Origin: Mogibacterium sp.
Lineage (GTDB): Bacteria > Bacillota > Clostridia > Peptostreptococcales > Anaerovoracaceae
Assembly (NCBI GenBank): GCA_017404265.1
Contig: JAFRCS010000016.1
Location: 159,128 to 223,127 of the forward strand
DNA length: 64,000 bases
Direction: 5' to 3'
The stretch's first letter is position 1. Every line of letters begins with the position of its first letter. Under the pieces are notes generated by a model, which saw nothing but the letters and a program-made list of their open reading frames with translations, searched no databases and was not told the DNA's origin. The position numbers and the translations under genes are program-made. This document shows, one piece after another, positions 34,488 to 42,803 of the stretch.

Positions 34488-34496
34488 TGGTATAAT
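34488..34496 (+). promoter_or_regulatory. extended -10 for yhaM-recD2-comF
   Basis: TG-G-TATAAT, 61 bases before the yhaM ATG. Just upstream lies a 7-base hairpin CCCGCTG/CAGCGGG (34459-34483). Confidence 0.55.
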
Positions 34497-34556
34497 GATT
34501 CGGATAATAATTGCATCGATACTGGGAGAGCCGGTACCGGACACAAGGAGAAATGA

Positions 34557-35522
34557 ATGAAACCGTATTACATCAAAGACCTCAGGCCTGATGAAGGTCA
34601 CCATATTGAAGACAGATATCTCGTGAAAAGCGCCGACATACGCGATGGCAACAACGGCAAGAGACACCTTTATATGTCGCTCGCCGACGCGACAGGAGAC
34701 ATGCAGACGGTGAAGTGGAATCTCACACCTGATGAGATAAAAGCTTTTTCAAAGATCGAATCAGGCATGGTAATAACGATAGTCGGCAGGTGCCGCGACT
34801 ACAAGGGCCAAAACCAGCTCGTTATCGATGTCATCAAGGGCAGGGCCCAGGAAGGCTCGTACGAGAGGGCCGATCTCTTCAAGGCCGCTCCTGAGAAGCC
34901 TGAGGATATGTATGATTTCATAGTCGGCCGCATCAAAGCCTTTGAAGACAAAGACCTCAAAAACCTTTGCCTCAGTTTCTATGAGGATGAAAAGGGACGT
35001 CTTATGTATTGGCCGGCAGCCATGAGCAATCACCACGCGGAATACGCCGGTCTGCTATGGCACGTCAAGAGAATGATGATGATGGGCGAACGCGCCTGCG
35101 AGGTCTACCCGTTTCTGAACAAGGACCTGCTCCTGGCAGGAGTAGCCCTTCATGACATACAGAAGCTTGATGAACTCGATTCCGACAAGAACGGGGTAGT
35201 TTCCGAGTACACGCTTGAGGGCAAAATGCTGGGGCACCTTGTCATGGGAGTAGAGATCATAGGCGAGCGCTGCATGGAGCTTGGGATCGATGAGGAAAAG
35301 TGCCTTCTTATGCAGCACATGGCACTCACCCATCACTATGAGCCTGAATTCGGCAGTCCTAAAAAGCCACTCTTCCCGGAAGCGGAAATGCTCCACTACC
35401 TCGACATGATCGACGCAAAGATGTTTGATATGGAGGATGCGCTCAGCAACGTAGAGCCGGGAGGCTTCAGCGATAGGGTATTCACGCTCGACAACAGGAA
35501 GCTTTATAAAAGGACATTCTGA
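34557..35522 (+). CDS. yhaM: 3'-5' exoribonuclease YhaM
   Basis: A 321-residue protein. An N-terminal OB-fold (about 1-95, RHLYMSLADATGDMQTVKW) is followed by an HD phosphohydrolase domain with NHHAEYAGLLWHVKRM and GVALHDIQKLDEL as metal-binding blocks. YhaM degrades RNA and single-stranded DNA from the 3' end in Firmicutes and assists replication. AAGGAG precedes the ATG. recD2 starts 3 bases after its stop, so the two are coupled. Confidence 0.9.
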   Translation: MKPYYIKDLRPDEGHHIEDRYLVKSADIRDGNNGKRHLYMSLADATGDMQTVKWNLTPDEIKAFSKIESGMVITIVGRCRDYKGQNQLVIDVIKGRAQEGSYERADLFKAAPEKPEDMYDFIVGRIKAFEDKDLKNLCLSFYEDEKGRLMYWPAAMSNHHAEYAGLLWHVKRMMMMGERACEVYPFLNKDLLLAGVALHDIQKLDELDSDKNGVVSEYTLEGKMLGHLVMGVEIIGERCMELGIDEEKCLLMQHMALTHHYEPEFGSPKKPLFPEAEMLHYLDMIDAKMFDMEDALSNVEPGGFSDRVFTLDNRKLYKRTF

Positions 35523-35525
35523 TAA

Positions 35526-37760
35526 ATGCAGCAGGAAGGCAAGCTCGGAAAGATAATATTCAACAATCCAGAGAACGGCTATACCGTGGCGGTCTTCGAT
35601 ACAGAAGAAGGCTCATTCCGTATAGCCGGTTCTTTTGCTGAGCCAAAGACCGGGGCCGCATACAGGCTCGAAGGCAAATTCACCGTGCATCCGAAGTATG
35701 GTGAGCAGTTCAGCTTTGCGAGCTATGAAGAGGTTATGCCTGAGGGGGCCGATGCCATACTCGAATTCCTTTCCGCGGGCAATATAAGGGGCATAGGCCC
35801 GGTCACTGCGAAAGCGATAGTCGAAACTTTCGGAGATGAGGCTCTGACAGTTATTGAGGAGACGCCGGAGAAACTGCTTCAAGTGAACGGAATAGGCGCA
35901 AAGACGCTTGCGAAGATCGCGGAATCTTTTGGTGAATCGAGAGAATTCGCGAATACATCGATAGAACTGCGGGAGCTCGGCATTGAGATGAGCGAGGCGG
36001 TACGTGTCTACAAGATCTACGGCAGGGATTCAGTTCGCATCGTTAAGGACAATCCGTATGTCCTGGCTGAAGACATCCGCGGCATCAATTTCAACAAAGC
36101 GGATGAGATCGCCGCCCGCATAGGCGTAGAGCCTGACAGCAGCGTAAGGATTGAGAGCGGCATAAGATACATGCTCAAGGCCTGGGCGGCAAGCGGCAGT
36201 ACGCTGGTACCTGAGAAGCTTCTTGTTGAAAAGACGGCGGCATTCCTCGATGTGATGATGGATAATGTCCATGACGCTCTGAGGGACATGGTGTTTGCCG
36301 GAGAGCTTGAAGAGGACAGCATCGATGACGTGCAGGTCATCTACCTGTATGGCTATTACCATGCGGAGCAGAGAGTGGCTCACGCGCTGATGAAGATCAG
36401 GAACGCGGCCGCCAGGCCCGTGCCGATGCAGTCAGGCACTGCCATCCACGCCGCGAGGGAAAATGCTCTTTCACTTAGCGGCGGAGAAGTAGAGCTCTCA
36501 GACGAACAGCAGCGAGCGATCGAAGCCTGCCTTGCAAACAACATCACGATAATCACGGGCGGCCCGGGTACGGGCAAGACCACTATCATAAATACGCTCG
36601 TGAAGATATTCGACTTCGCGGGTCTTGAGACTGCGCTTGCGGCTCCTACAGGAAGAGCGGCCAAACGCATGGAAGAAGCGTCCGGAAAGCCGGCGATGAC
36701 CATACACCGCCTGCTTGAATTCGTATGGTCCGATGAAGACGATACCCTAAACTTCGGCCGCAACGATGAGAATCCGCTGGAGCAGGACGTGATAATAATC
36801 GACGAAGCATCGATGATAGACCTGATGCTGATGGACGGGCTGCTGAACGCGATAAAAGAAGGGACACGCCTGATCTTTACGGGAGACGTTGACCAGCTTC
36901 CGTCAGTAGGAGCCGGCAACGTGCTTCGCGACATGATCGCGAGTGAGTGCATTCCGACCATACGCCTCAGGGAGATATTCCGCCAGGCCGAGGGCAGCGG
37001 CATAGTCGCGAACTCGCATCTGATCAACAGCGGCGAGTACCCGGCGCAGCAGAGCGGAGACGACTTCTACTTAATCAGCAAGAACAGCGAAAACAGCGTA
37101 AGCGACACCATAAAGGAGCTCATAGGCGGACGCATACAGTCGGGCTTTGACTTTGTGCGCTCGGCTGACGATATACAGGTGCTGACACCTACCAAGCGCG
37201 GCATACTCGGAGCGCCGAGCCTCAATGCAGTGCTCCAGGAGGTCATAAATCCTGCTGATGAGACCAAAGCTGAACTCAAATACGGAAGCGTGACCTTCCG
37301 CGAAGGCGACAAGGTGATGCAGCTCAGAAACAACTACGGCGCAGAGTGGCGTACCGACTTCATGTCGGCTGCCGGCGAGGGCGTGTTCAACGGCGATATG
37401 GGCATAGTCGAATCGATCGATACAGAAGACAAGACCATGACTGTCAGAATGGATGACCGCTTGATCGACTATTCCGGAGACATGCTTGAAGAGATAGACC
37501 TGGCCTATGCCGTGACCGTGCACAAGAGCCAGGGCTCGGAGTTCCCGGTCGTCATCATTCCGGTGCTCAACTTTCCTCCTATGCTCATGACACGGAATCT
37601 TCTCTATACGGCAGTTACCAGGGGCAAGAAACTCGTGATCATAGTCGGCGATCCTAACCGCGTCCGCTCCATGATCGATAACAACCGCGCGGACGGAAGA
37701 TACACGGGGCTCAGAGCCCGCCTTATATCTCTCGACGCGGATCCGTTCGGAAGGCATTGA
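35526..37760 (+). CDS. recD2: RecD2-type SF1B DNA helicase
   Basis: A 744-residue helicase. The N-terminal domain, with tandem helix-hairpin-helix words (GIRGIGPVTAKAIV-like, VNGIGAKTLAKIAE), is typical of RecD2. Walker A is GGPGTGKTT near 345-353. Motif II is IIIDEASMIDLMLM, and the C-terminal UvrD-like fold carries AVTVHKSQGSEF and LYTAVTRGKK. RecD2 acts without RecBC in 5'-3' unwinding linked to mismatch repair and fork integrity. comF follows directly. Confidence 0.93.
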   Translation: MQQEGKLGKIIFNNPENGYTVAVFDTEEGSFRIAGSFAEPKTGAAYRLEGKFTVHPKYGEQFSFASYEEVMPEGADAILEFLSAGNIRGIGPVTAKAIVETFGDEALTVIEETPEKLLQVNGIGAKTLAKIAESFGESREFANTSIELRELGIEMSEAVRVYKIYGRDSVRIVKDNPYVLAEDIRGINFNKADEIAARIGVEPDSSVRIESGIRYMLKAWAASGSTLVPEKLLVEKTAAFLDVMMDNVHDALRDMVFAGELEEDSIDDVQVIYLYGYYHAEQRVAHALMKIRNAAARPVPMQSGTAIHAARENALSLSGGEVELSDEQQRAIEACLANNITIITGGPGTGKTTIINTLVKIFDFAGLETALAAPTGRAAKRMEEASGKPAMTIHRLLEFVWSDEDDTLNFGRNDENPLEQDVIIIDEASMIDLMLMDGLLNAIKEGTRLIFTGDVDQLPSVGAGNVLRDMIASECIPTIRLREIFRQAEGSGIVANSHLINSGEYPAQQSGDDFYLISKNSENSVSDTIKELIGGRIQSGFDFVRSADDIQVLTPTKRGILGAPSLNAVLQEVINPADETKAELKYGSVTFREGDKVMQLRNNYGAEWRTDFMSAAGEGVFNGDMGIVESIDTEDKTMTVRMDDRLIDYSGDMLEEIDLAYAVTVHKSQGSEFPVVIIPVLNFPPMLMTRNLLYTAVTRGKKLVIIVGDPNRVRSMIDNNRADGRYTGLRARLISLDADPFGRH

Positions 37761-37762
37761 CT

Positions 37763-38548
37763 ATGAACAGTTCATGGCTTGGAAAAATCGGAAATGAATT
37801 GCTGGACCTGGTGTATCCGCCGGGTCTTTATTGCATAAGCTGCGGAAAGATAACGGATGACAGCAGAACATACAGGCTGTGCAACGACTGCATGGCCTCG
37901 GTAAACTGGATCACGGACAGGCGCTGCGCCAAATGCGGCAGACCACTGTCTCCGAACGACCCCGGAGAGACATGCTTCAGATGTTCAGTCAGAGAATCAT
38001 CCGGCAGCCCTCAATGCTTCGATAAAGGACATGCCTGCGCGGGCTACGGCGCGGTCGAGCAGTCGGTCATATTCGCTCTCAAATACGGCAGCCGTCCCGA
38101 TATTGGCGATACTCTGGGAGAAATACTGTATGACCGCATGGCCTCCGAATACGGAGAAGACGTTCTTGCCGGCATGTACGATCTGGTGACGCCGGTGCCG
38201 ACGCATAGGGATAAGCAGGCAGTAAGAGGCTACAACCATGCGGATCTCATGGGAAAGAGCTTCGCTAAGCGGGCCGGCCTCCGTTATGATCCGGAGATCG
38301 TGAAAAGAACGCGCCCGACATTGCCGATGAAGGGCCTGGGCCCGGAAGCAAGAATGGCTAACATACAGGGAGCGTTTGACATACGGGCCCGCAAACTCCC
38401 GCTGATAGCCGGCGCGCGCATCCTTCTGATAGATGATATCTTCACGACCGGAGCGACCATAGACGAGATAGCGCGCATATTAAAAGACGCGGGTGCGTCC
38501 CGCGTCGACTTCCTTGCGTTTGCCGCAGCCGGCGACATGATCAATTAG
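37763..38548 (+). CDS. comF: ComF family phosphoribosyltransferase-like protein
   Basis: A 261-residue protein. The N-terminal zinc part has C24/C27, C40/C43 and C55/C58 pairs. The PRTase domain has the PRPP loop ILLIDDIFTTGATI near 222-235. ComFC helps natural DNA uptake in competent bacteria, probably together with ComFA. No comFA is present here. ATG 37763 is preferred because GGAAGG lies 8 bases upstream; a TTG at 37757 is in frame. It overlaps the recD2 region closely and its stop overlaps the convergent pseudouridine synthase. Confidence 0.87.
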   Translation: MNSSWLGKIGNELLDLVYPPGLYCISCGKITDDSRTYRLCNDCMASVNWITDRRCAKCGRPLSPNDPGETCFRCSVRESSGSPQCFDKGHACAGYGAVEQSVIFALKYGSRPDIGDTLGEILYDRMASEYGEDVLAGMYDLVTPVPTHRDKQAVRGYNHADLMGKSFAKRAGLRYDPEIVKRTRPTLPMKGLGPEARMANIQGAFDIRARKLPLIAGARILLIDDIFTTGATIDEIARILKDAGASRVDFLAFAAAGDMIN

Positions 38549-39255
38549 ACTCCGAGCGCCTCCAGCTCATCCGCGGACAGACGCCGGCATTCACCCGGCT
38601 CCAGATCTTGATCGAGAGACAGCGGGCCCATTGAGAGGCGCTTCAGATAGGTGACCTCGGCACCCACTGAACTGAACATGCGCTTCACCTGATGGAACTT
38701 ACCTTCGCGGATTGTGATCTCAGCTTTAGACGTGTATTCGTCTTCAGAAACGGAGATTATCTTTAGATCCGCGGGCATGCACTCAAGCCCGTCAGACAGG
38801 ACAAGGCCCTCTGCAAACAACTCTACATCCGACTCATTGAGTATACCTGACACTTCAGCATAATAGACCTTATCCACATGGTGTTTAGGTGACAGAAGAC
38901 GGTGCGACAGAGCGCCGTCATTTGTTATGAGAAGAAGTCCTTCGGTATCGCGGTCAAGACGTCCAACAGGAAACAGGTCTCTGCGCTTAGGCTCCGGGAT
39001 CAGGTCGATAACGGTTTCTTCTCTGTCATCCTCGCTTGCACTGATGACTCCTGCGGGTTTGTTCAGCATGTAGTAAACGAATTCCTCATACTTGATAACA
39101 GATCCCTTGAAGACCACACGCGAAGACGCGTCGACGCTGTGGCCGGGATCCTTTATGACCTCTCCGTCGACGACAGCTCCGCCCTTGCGGATATCCTTTT
39201 TCAGTTCGCTCCTTGTACCGACACCCATGTCGGACAGATACTTGTCCAGTCTCAT
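38545..39255 (-). CDS. RsuA/RluB-family rRNA pseudouridine synthase
   Basis: A 236-residue protein. The N-terminal S4 RNA-binding domain is at 1-48 (MRLDKYLSDMGVGTRSELKK). The catalytic Asp is D101 in GRLDRDTEGLLL. KPAGVISA and the late LKRLSMGPLSLD are family blocks. It isomerises uridine in small or large subunit rRNA. ATG 39255 is the natural family start, yet no ribosome site precedes it and an extended -10 ends 6 bases before it, so the message may be leaderless. Four bases overlap comF at the 3' ends. Confidence 0.9.
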   Translation of the reverse strand: MRLDKYLSDMGVGTRSELKKDIRKGGAVVDGEVIKDPGHSVDASSRVVFKGSVIKYEEFVYYMLNKPAGVISASEDDREETVIDLIPEPKRRDLFPVGRLDRDTEGLLLITNDGALSHRLLSPKHHVDKVYYAEVSGILNESDVELFAEGLVLSDGLECMPADLKIISVSEDEYTSKAEITIREGKFHQVKRMFSSVGAEVTYLKRLSMGPLSLDQDLEPGECRRLSADELEALGV

Positions 39256-39261
39256 ATCATA

Positions 39262-39270
39262 ATTGTATCA
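39262..39270 (-). promoter_or_regulatory. extended -10 next to the rsuA-like ATG
   Basis: On the minus strand TG-A-TACAAT; its last base is 6 bases before ATG 39255, placing the start on or next to the A of the ATG. Confidence 0.4.
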
Positions 39271-39286
39271 CAACACCCTTGGTGCG

Positions 39287-39315
39287 TTGAGAGAGACAGC
39301 GCAATTTGGTATATT
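39287..39315 (+). promoter_or_regulatory. promoter of the kinase-GNAT-thpR operon
   Basis: TTGAGA, a 17-base spacer and TATATT with extended TG-G. The TTG start at 39352 follows after a 30-base leader with AAGGAG. Confidence 0.65.
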
Positions 39316-39351
39316 TAGCACTGGAATATAAAGGTTTATAAGGAGTGTGAT

Positions 39352-39882
39352 TTGACAGATAAAGTAGTTGTCTGTAATAAGGAATACAGCATCAAAAAAA
39401 TGCTCGGACACGGCAAGGGAGGGTATTCTTATCTTGCAGAGACAGACGGGATGCAGGTCGTGGTGAAACAGATCCACCATGAACCATGCGATTACTATAG
39501 TTTCGGCAATAAGATCGAGGCTGAGCATAGAGACTATGAAAGGCTGAGGGCTGCAGGGATAAGGATCCCCGAGATGATATCCATTGACAGTGAAGCGGAA
39601 ATCATCGTCAAGGAGTATATCGAAGGCGACACCATTTTTGACTATGTACTTGACGGGGTCTCTGTTGAGCCGTATCTTGCGCAGGTACGTGAAATGGCAT
39701 CGCAGGCAAAAGCTGCAGGACTGAATATCGATTACTTTCCGACTAACTTCGTCGTGCAAAACGGGCTTATTTGGTACGTAGACTATGAATGCAATGAATA
39801 CATGGATGAGTGGAATTTTGAGAACTGGGGCATCAAGTATTGGTCCCGCACTGCAGAGTTTGAAGAGTATCTGAGGCAATGA
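39352..39882 (+). CDS. small protein-kinase-like/phosphotransferase fold protein
   Basis: A 176-residue protein starting at TTG 39352; AAGGAG lies 7 bases upstream and fixes this start. A compact kinase-like core is visible: a Gly loop GHGKGG (19-24), VVVKQ with K39, an EYIEG hinge, D127-x4-N132 in IDYFPTN and D144 in WYVDYE. This matches the Lys, Asp-Asn and Asp set of aminoglycoside phosphotransferase/RIO/Kdo-kinase folds. The C-terminal lobe is very short. The substrate is unknown. It is translationally coupled (ATGA) to a GNAT gene. Confidence 0.7.
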   Translation: MTDKVVVCNKEYSIKKMLGHGKGGYSYLAETDGMQVVVKQIHHEPCDYYSFGNKIEAEHRDYERLRAAGIRIPEMISIDSEAEIIVKEYIEGDTIFDYVLDGVSVEPYLAQVREMASQAKAAGLNIDYFPTNFVVQNGLIWYVDYECNEYMDEWNFENWGIKYWSRTAEFEEYLRQ

Positions 39883-40349
39883 TTTTCAGAACGCTTAAAC
39901 CAAATGAATACGAACTGCTGAAAGTATTTCTGTATGAAGCGATTTTTATCCCTGAAGGGACCGAAGCGCCGGACTGCTCGATCATAGAACTGCCGGAGCT
40001 CTCGATGTATTACGAGGATTTCGGAGATGGCAGGGCGGACTACTGCGTGGCTGCCGATGATGACGGGCAGATCGTCGGAGCCGTATGGACGCGGATCATG
40101 GATGACTACGGCCATATCGATGACGAAACACCATCTCTTGCGATCTCCGTATTAAAAGAGTACAGAGATAAAGGCATAGGCGCCCGTCTGCTGCAGGAGA
40201 TGCTGATGCTTCTTAAAGAACAGGGGTATAAAAGGGTATCCCTTTCAGTTCAGAAAGCCAATTATGCTGCCGGCATGTACAGGCGTGCAGGATTCATAAC
40301 GGTCGATGAAAGAGATGATGAATATCTTATGGTGTGTGAACTGGCATGA
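39879..40349 (+). CDS. GNAT-family N-acetyltransferase
   Basis: A 156-residue GNAT domain. The acetyl-CoA loop is VLKEYRDKGIGARLLQEML (about 87-105), and SLSVQKANYAAGMYRRAGF is the usual motif B with the NxxA(A/G)xxxYxxxGF pattern. The N-terminal third is acidic and variable. It acetylates an unknown amine. The start overlaps the kinase-like gene stop and its own stop overlaps thpR, both as ATGA. Confidence 0.87.
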   Translation: MIFRTLKPNEYELLKVFLYEAIFIPEGTEAPDCSIIELPELSMYYEDFGDGRADYCVAADDDGQIVGAVWTRIMDDYGHIDDETPSLAISVLKEYRDKGIGARLLQEMLMLLKEQGYKRVSLSVQKANYAAGMYRRAGFITVDERDDEYLMVCELA

Positions 40350-40858
40350 GGCTGTTTATTGCATTGCAATTGAATGATGAAATAAAAGGTGCATTGCAGG
40401 ACATGCAAAACTTTATGCGGGACCGTGGGGTGAAAGGCAACTACACAAAGCGTGAGAACCTTCACCTTACGCTCGCTTTCATCGGCGAGTTCGACGACCC
40501 GCAGACCGTCCTCGATGCGATCGACCGTGCCGGGCTCAGGCCGTTTGAAATTACTCTTTCGGGAACTGGATCATTTAAATCACTGTGGTGGGCAGGCATT
40601 GACGGCGGCATGGCATTACAGTCTTTTGCGAGAAGACTCCGGCGGGAGCTCGACGCTGCCGGCATCCCGTATGACCACAAGAAGTTCTCACCGCACATCA
40701 CTCTCATTCGCAAGCCGGAGTGCTGCGGTACGGACTCGGAGTCTGAGATACTCACGGCGCTCAATGATACAAAAGGGATCAGAATGACTGTGGATCATGT
40801 ATCGCTCATGCGTTCAGACAGAGGCGAGCATGGCATGATATACACGGAAATTAAATAA
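40346..40858 (+). CDS. thpR: RNA 2',3'-cyclic phosphodiesterase (ThpR/LigT, 2H family)
   Basis: A 170-residue 2H phosphoesterase. The two catalytic HxTx motifs are HLTL (H40-T42, before AFIGE) and HITL (H117-T119). Typical start MRLFIALQLND. The family opens 2',3'-cyclic phosphates on RNA and can ligate tRNA halves in vitro; its cellular role is poorly known. It is the third gene of a coupled operon with a kinase-like protein and a GNAT protein. Confidence 0.88.
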   Translation: MRLFIALQLNDEIKGALQDMQNFMRDRGVKGNYTKRENLHLTLAFIGEFDDPQTVLDAIDRAGLRPFEITLSGTGSFKSLWWAGIDGGMALQSFARRLRRELDAAGIPYDHKKFSPHITLIRKPECCGTDSESEILTALNDTKGIRMTVDHVSLMRSDRGEHGMIYTEIK

Positions 40859-40898
40859 TGTCCTAAAAAGAAAGCTGGAACACTTCGCTTTAAAGGAA

Positions 40899-40904
40899 TA
40901 TAAT
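40899..40904 (+). promoter_or_regulatory. -10 of the thiT transcript
   Basis: Perfect TATAAT 9 bases before the TPP riboswitch; the -35 (TGGAAC, 17-base spacing) is weak. Confidence 0.55.
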
Positions 40905-40912
40905 TAACTTAA

Positions 40913-40994
40913 CACCGGGGGAGCATTCGCTGAGAGGTCCCGAGAGGGATGACCCTTATACCTGATCCGGGTAATGCCGGCGGAGGGAGGTAAA
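40913..40994 (+). ncRNA. TPP riboswitch (THI element)
   Basis: All core TPP-aptamer words are present in order: GGGGGAGC, GCTGAGA, GATGACCC, ACCTGATCCGGGTAATGCC and GGCGGAGGGA. The downstream gene is a thiamine transporter, as expected. The expression platform is the hairpin at 41029-41059. Confidence 0.97.
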
Positions 40995-41028
40995 TAGTGC
41001 AGAACTTTTTTGTTTTGCTTTCAGCGCG

Positions 41029-41059
41029 CTCCTTAATGAATCCATTAAGGAGGTTTTTT
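41029..41059 (+). terminator. riboswitch-controlled terminator that also hides the ribosome site
   Basis: CTCCTTAATG (41029-41038) pairs perfectly with CATTAAGGAG (41043-41052), followed by G and six T, directly before ATG 41060. The 3' arm contains the AAGGAGG ribosome site. Confidence 0.85.
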
Positions 41060-41611
41060 ATGGATAAGAATAACAGCAGAAGGAATTACACCAGTAAACT
41101 TACGACCACAGCGCTGTTGGTAGCGCTTGCGATCATCCTCGATCAAATCAAACTTTTCGAGATGCCTCAGGGCGGAGCAGTCACACTTTTTGGAACACTA
41201 CCGATAATCGCGCTCGGATATCTGCTGGGAACCAGATGGGGACTGCTTGGCGGCGCCGTAACGGGGCTGCTTAACCTCATCTTCGGAGGATATGTCATCC
41301 ATCCTGTCCAGATGATACTCGACTATGTTATAGCCTTTGCGGTCATGGGACTGTCGGGACTGGTGAGGAACAGAAAGAATGGCCTAACCAAGGGGTATCT
41401 GCTTGGCGTCTTCTGCAGATACATCTGCGCGGTCATCAGTGGAGTGGTCTTCTTCGGAGAGTACGCACCTGAGAACTTCAATGCTCTCACATGGTCGTTG
41501 TGGTACAATATTACATATCTGGCGGTAGAGGGGGTAATGACTGTTATCGTCATCAACATACCGGCAGTAAAGAAGATGTTTGAGCGCTTCAGGGCACAGC
41601 TGGCAAACTGA
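41060..41611 (+). CDS. thiT: ECF transporter S component, thiamine-specific
   Basis: A 183-residue membrane protein with six helices, of the ThiT type. The stretch GGAVTLFGTLPIIALGYLLG and the C-terminal FGEYAPENFNALTWSLWYN with aromatic residues match the thiamine pocket. ATG 41060 is chosen because AAGGAGG lies 6 bases upstream; a longer frame from GTG 40997 would run through the riboswitch platform. It captures thiamine and works with a shared ECF energising module encoded elsewhere. The TPP riboswitch shuts it off when the cofactor is plentiful. Confidence 0.93.
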   Translation: MDKNNSRRNYTSKLTTTALLVALAIILDQIKLFEMPQGGAVTLFGTLPIIALGYLLGTRWGLLGGAVTGLLNLIFGGYVIHPVQMILDYVIAFAVMGLSGLVRNRKNGLTKGYLLGVFCRYICAVISGVVFFGEYAPENFNALTWSLWYNITYLAVEGVMTVIVINIPAVKKMFERFRAQLAN

Positions 41612-41668
41612 TACACGTGCTTGATGTATAATAGGGATGTACGATCGGCGGATGGAGAGGTTGTGATC

Positions 41669-42616
41669 ATGGCCAAAAAGAAAGATACGGGCATTGTCGT
41701 TATAGGAGCGGCGTTCGTGGATATAAAGGGATATCCATACGCGCAGTACATACCGGGCGGACGCAACTCGGGACATGTGGTTGAAGTGCATGGCGGAGTA
41801 GCCCGCAATATAGTTGAGGACATAGCCAACGTAGAGCTGAGGCCTACTTTTGTGACTGTCGTGGATCCGAAAGGCATCAGCAATGATGTAGTCGACAAGC
41901 TTACAAAGCATAAGGTCAATACTGAATACATAGGGCGTTACGAAGGCGGTCTCGGCACCTGGCTCGCCGTATTCGACAACAGCGGTGACGTGGTCGCTTC
42001 CATATCCAAGAGGCCGGACATCTCCAGGATCGCTGACATCCTTGATGAAAAGGGCGACGAGATATTCAAGGCTGCGGACAGCATTGCTGTAGAGTTCGAC
42101 GTCGATGTACCTACACTCAAAAGGGTGCTGGAACTTGCAGAGAAGCACGGCAAAAGGGTATATGCGCCGGTCTCAAACATGTCCATCGCCATGGAGCGCA
42201 GGGACCTGCTTCAAAGCATCAGCTGTCTGGTGTGCAATCTTGAAGAGGCGGGACTGCTCTTCTCCGAAGACTACGAAGGCAAAGAGCCGGACGAGATGAG
42301 TGAGATACTCTCCACCAAGATCTCGCAGGCTAGGATCCCTGCCATGGTAGTCACGATGGGAGGCGATGGAGCTGTATATGCGTCGATAGAAGGAGATAAG
42401 GGACACTGCCCGGCACCTAAGACAGAGGTCAGGGATACGACCGGCGCCGGAGACGCGTTCTTTGCTGGAGTGGTCATTGGACTGACCTACGGAAAGACAC
42501 TTGGCGAGTCCTGCGCGATCGGTACAAGACTTGCAAATTCGGTCATTGTTACAGATGAAAACATATGCCCGAGATTCCTTCCGGCGGAGTTCGGACTCGA
42601 TGTAAACAAGGAATAA
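41669..42616 (+). CDS. PfkB-family carbohydrate/nucleoside kinase
   Basis: A 315-residue ribokinase-fold enzyme. The C-terminal PfkB signature DTTGAGDAFFAG begins at D256. The N-terminal GRNSGHVVEVHGGVARNIVEDIA is the substrate-binding glycine region. The wording resembles pseudouridine kinase and ribokinase-like members, but the substrate cannot be assigned. ATG 41669 has GGAGAGG upstream; an in-frame ATG at 41621 lies before the TATAAT at 41627-41632 and would not be transcribed from it. A strong terminator follows. Confidence 0.83.
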   Translation: MAKKKDTGIVVIGAAFVDIKGYPYAQYIPGGRNSGHVVEVHGGVARNIVEDIANVELRPTFVTVVDPKGISNDVVDKLTKHKVNTEYIGRYEGGLGTWLAVFDNSGDVVASISKRPDISRIADILDEKGDEIFKAADSIAVEFDVDVPTLKRVLELAEKHGKRVYAPVSNMSIAMERRDLLQSISCLVCNLEEAGLLFSEDYEGKEPDEMSEILSTKISQARIPAMVVTMGGDGAVYASIEGDKGHCPAPKTEVRDTTGAGDAFFAGVVIGLTYGKTLGESCAIGTRLANSVIVTDENICPRFLPAEFGLDVNKE

Positions 42617-42632
42617 AACAGCGGTTATCAAT

Positions 42633-42657
42633 GCGGCGCGGCAGCGCCGCGTTTTTT
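42633..42657 (+). terminator. terminator after the PfkB gene
   Basis: GCGGCGC-GGCA-GCGCCGC followed by G and six T, with an outer TTATCAAT/ATTGATAA pairing. Confidence 0.9.
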
Positions 42658-42702
42658 ATTGATAAAAAACATAGAAAAGCACAGAAATCGGGTCCTTTTC
42701 CC

Positions 42703-42731
42703 TTGCGGTTAACAGTACTCGATGATAAAAT
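42703..42731 (+). promoter_or_regulatory. promoter of the TetR gene
   Basis: TTGCGG, a 17-base spacer and TAAAAT, 73 bases before ATG 42804. Confidence 0.55.
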
Positions 42732-42803
42732 CGACAATGGGAAACGATGACTATCTGCAAAGTTTCCGATCCCTCCATGGGGGATGAGAAAGGGGGACTG
42801 AAA

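Noticed and set aside
40997..41059. GTG start for thiT inside the riboswitch platform
   Set aside because: It would translate through the terminator hairpin; ATG 41060 has AAGGAGG at ideal distance.
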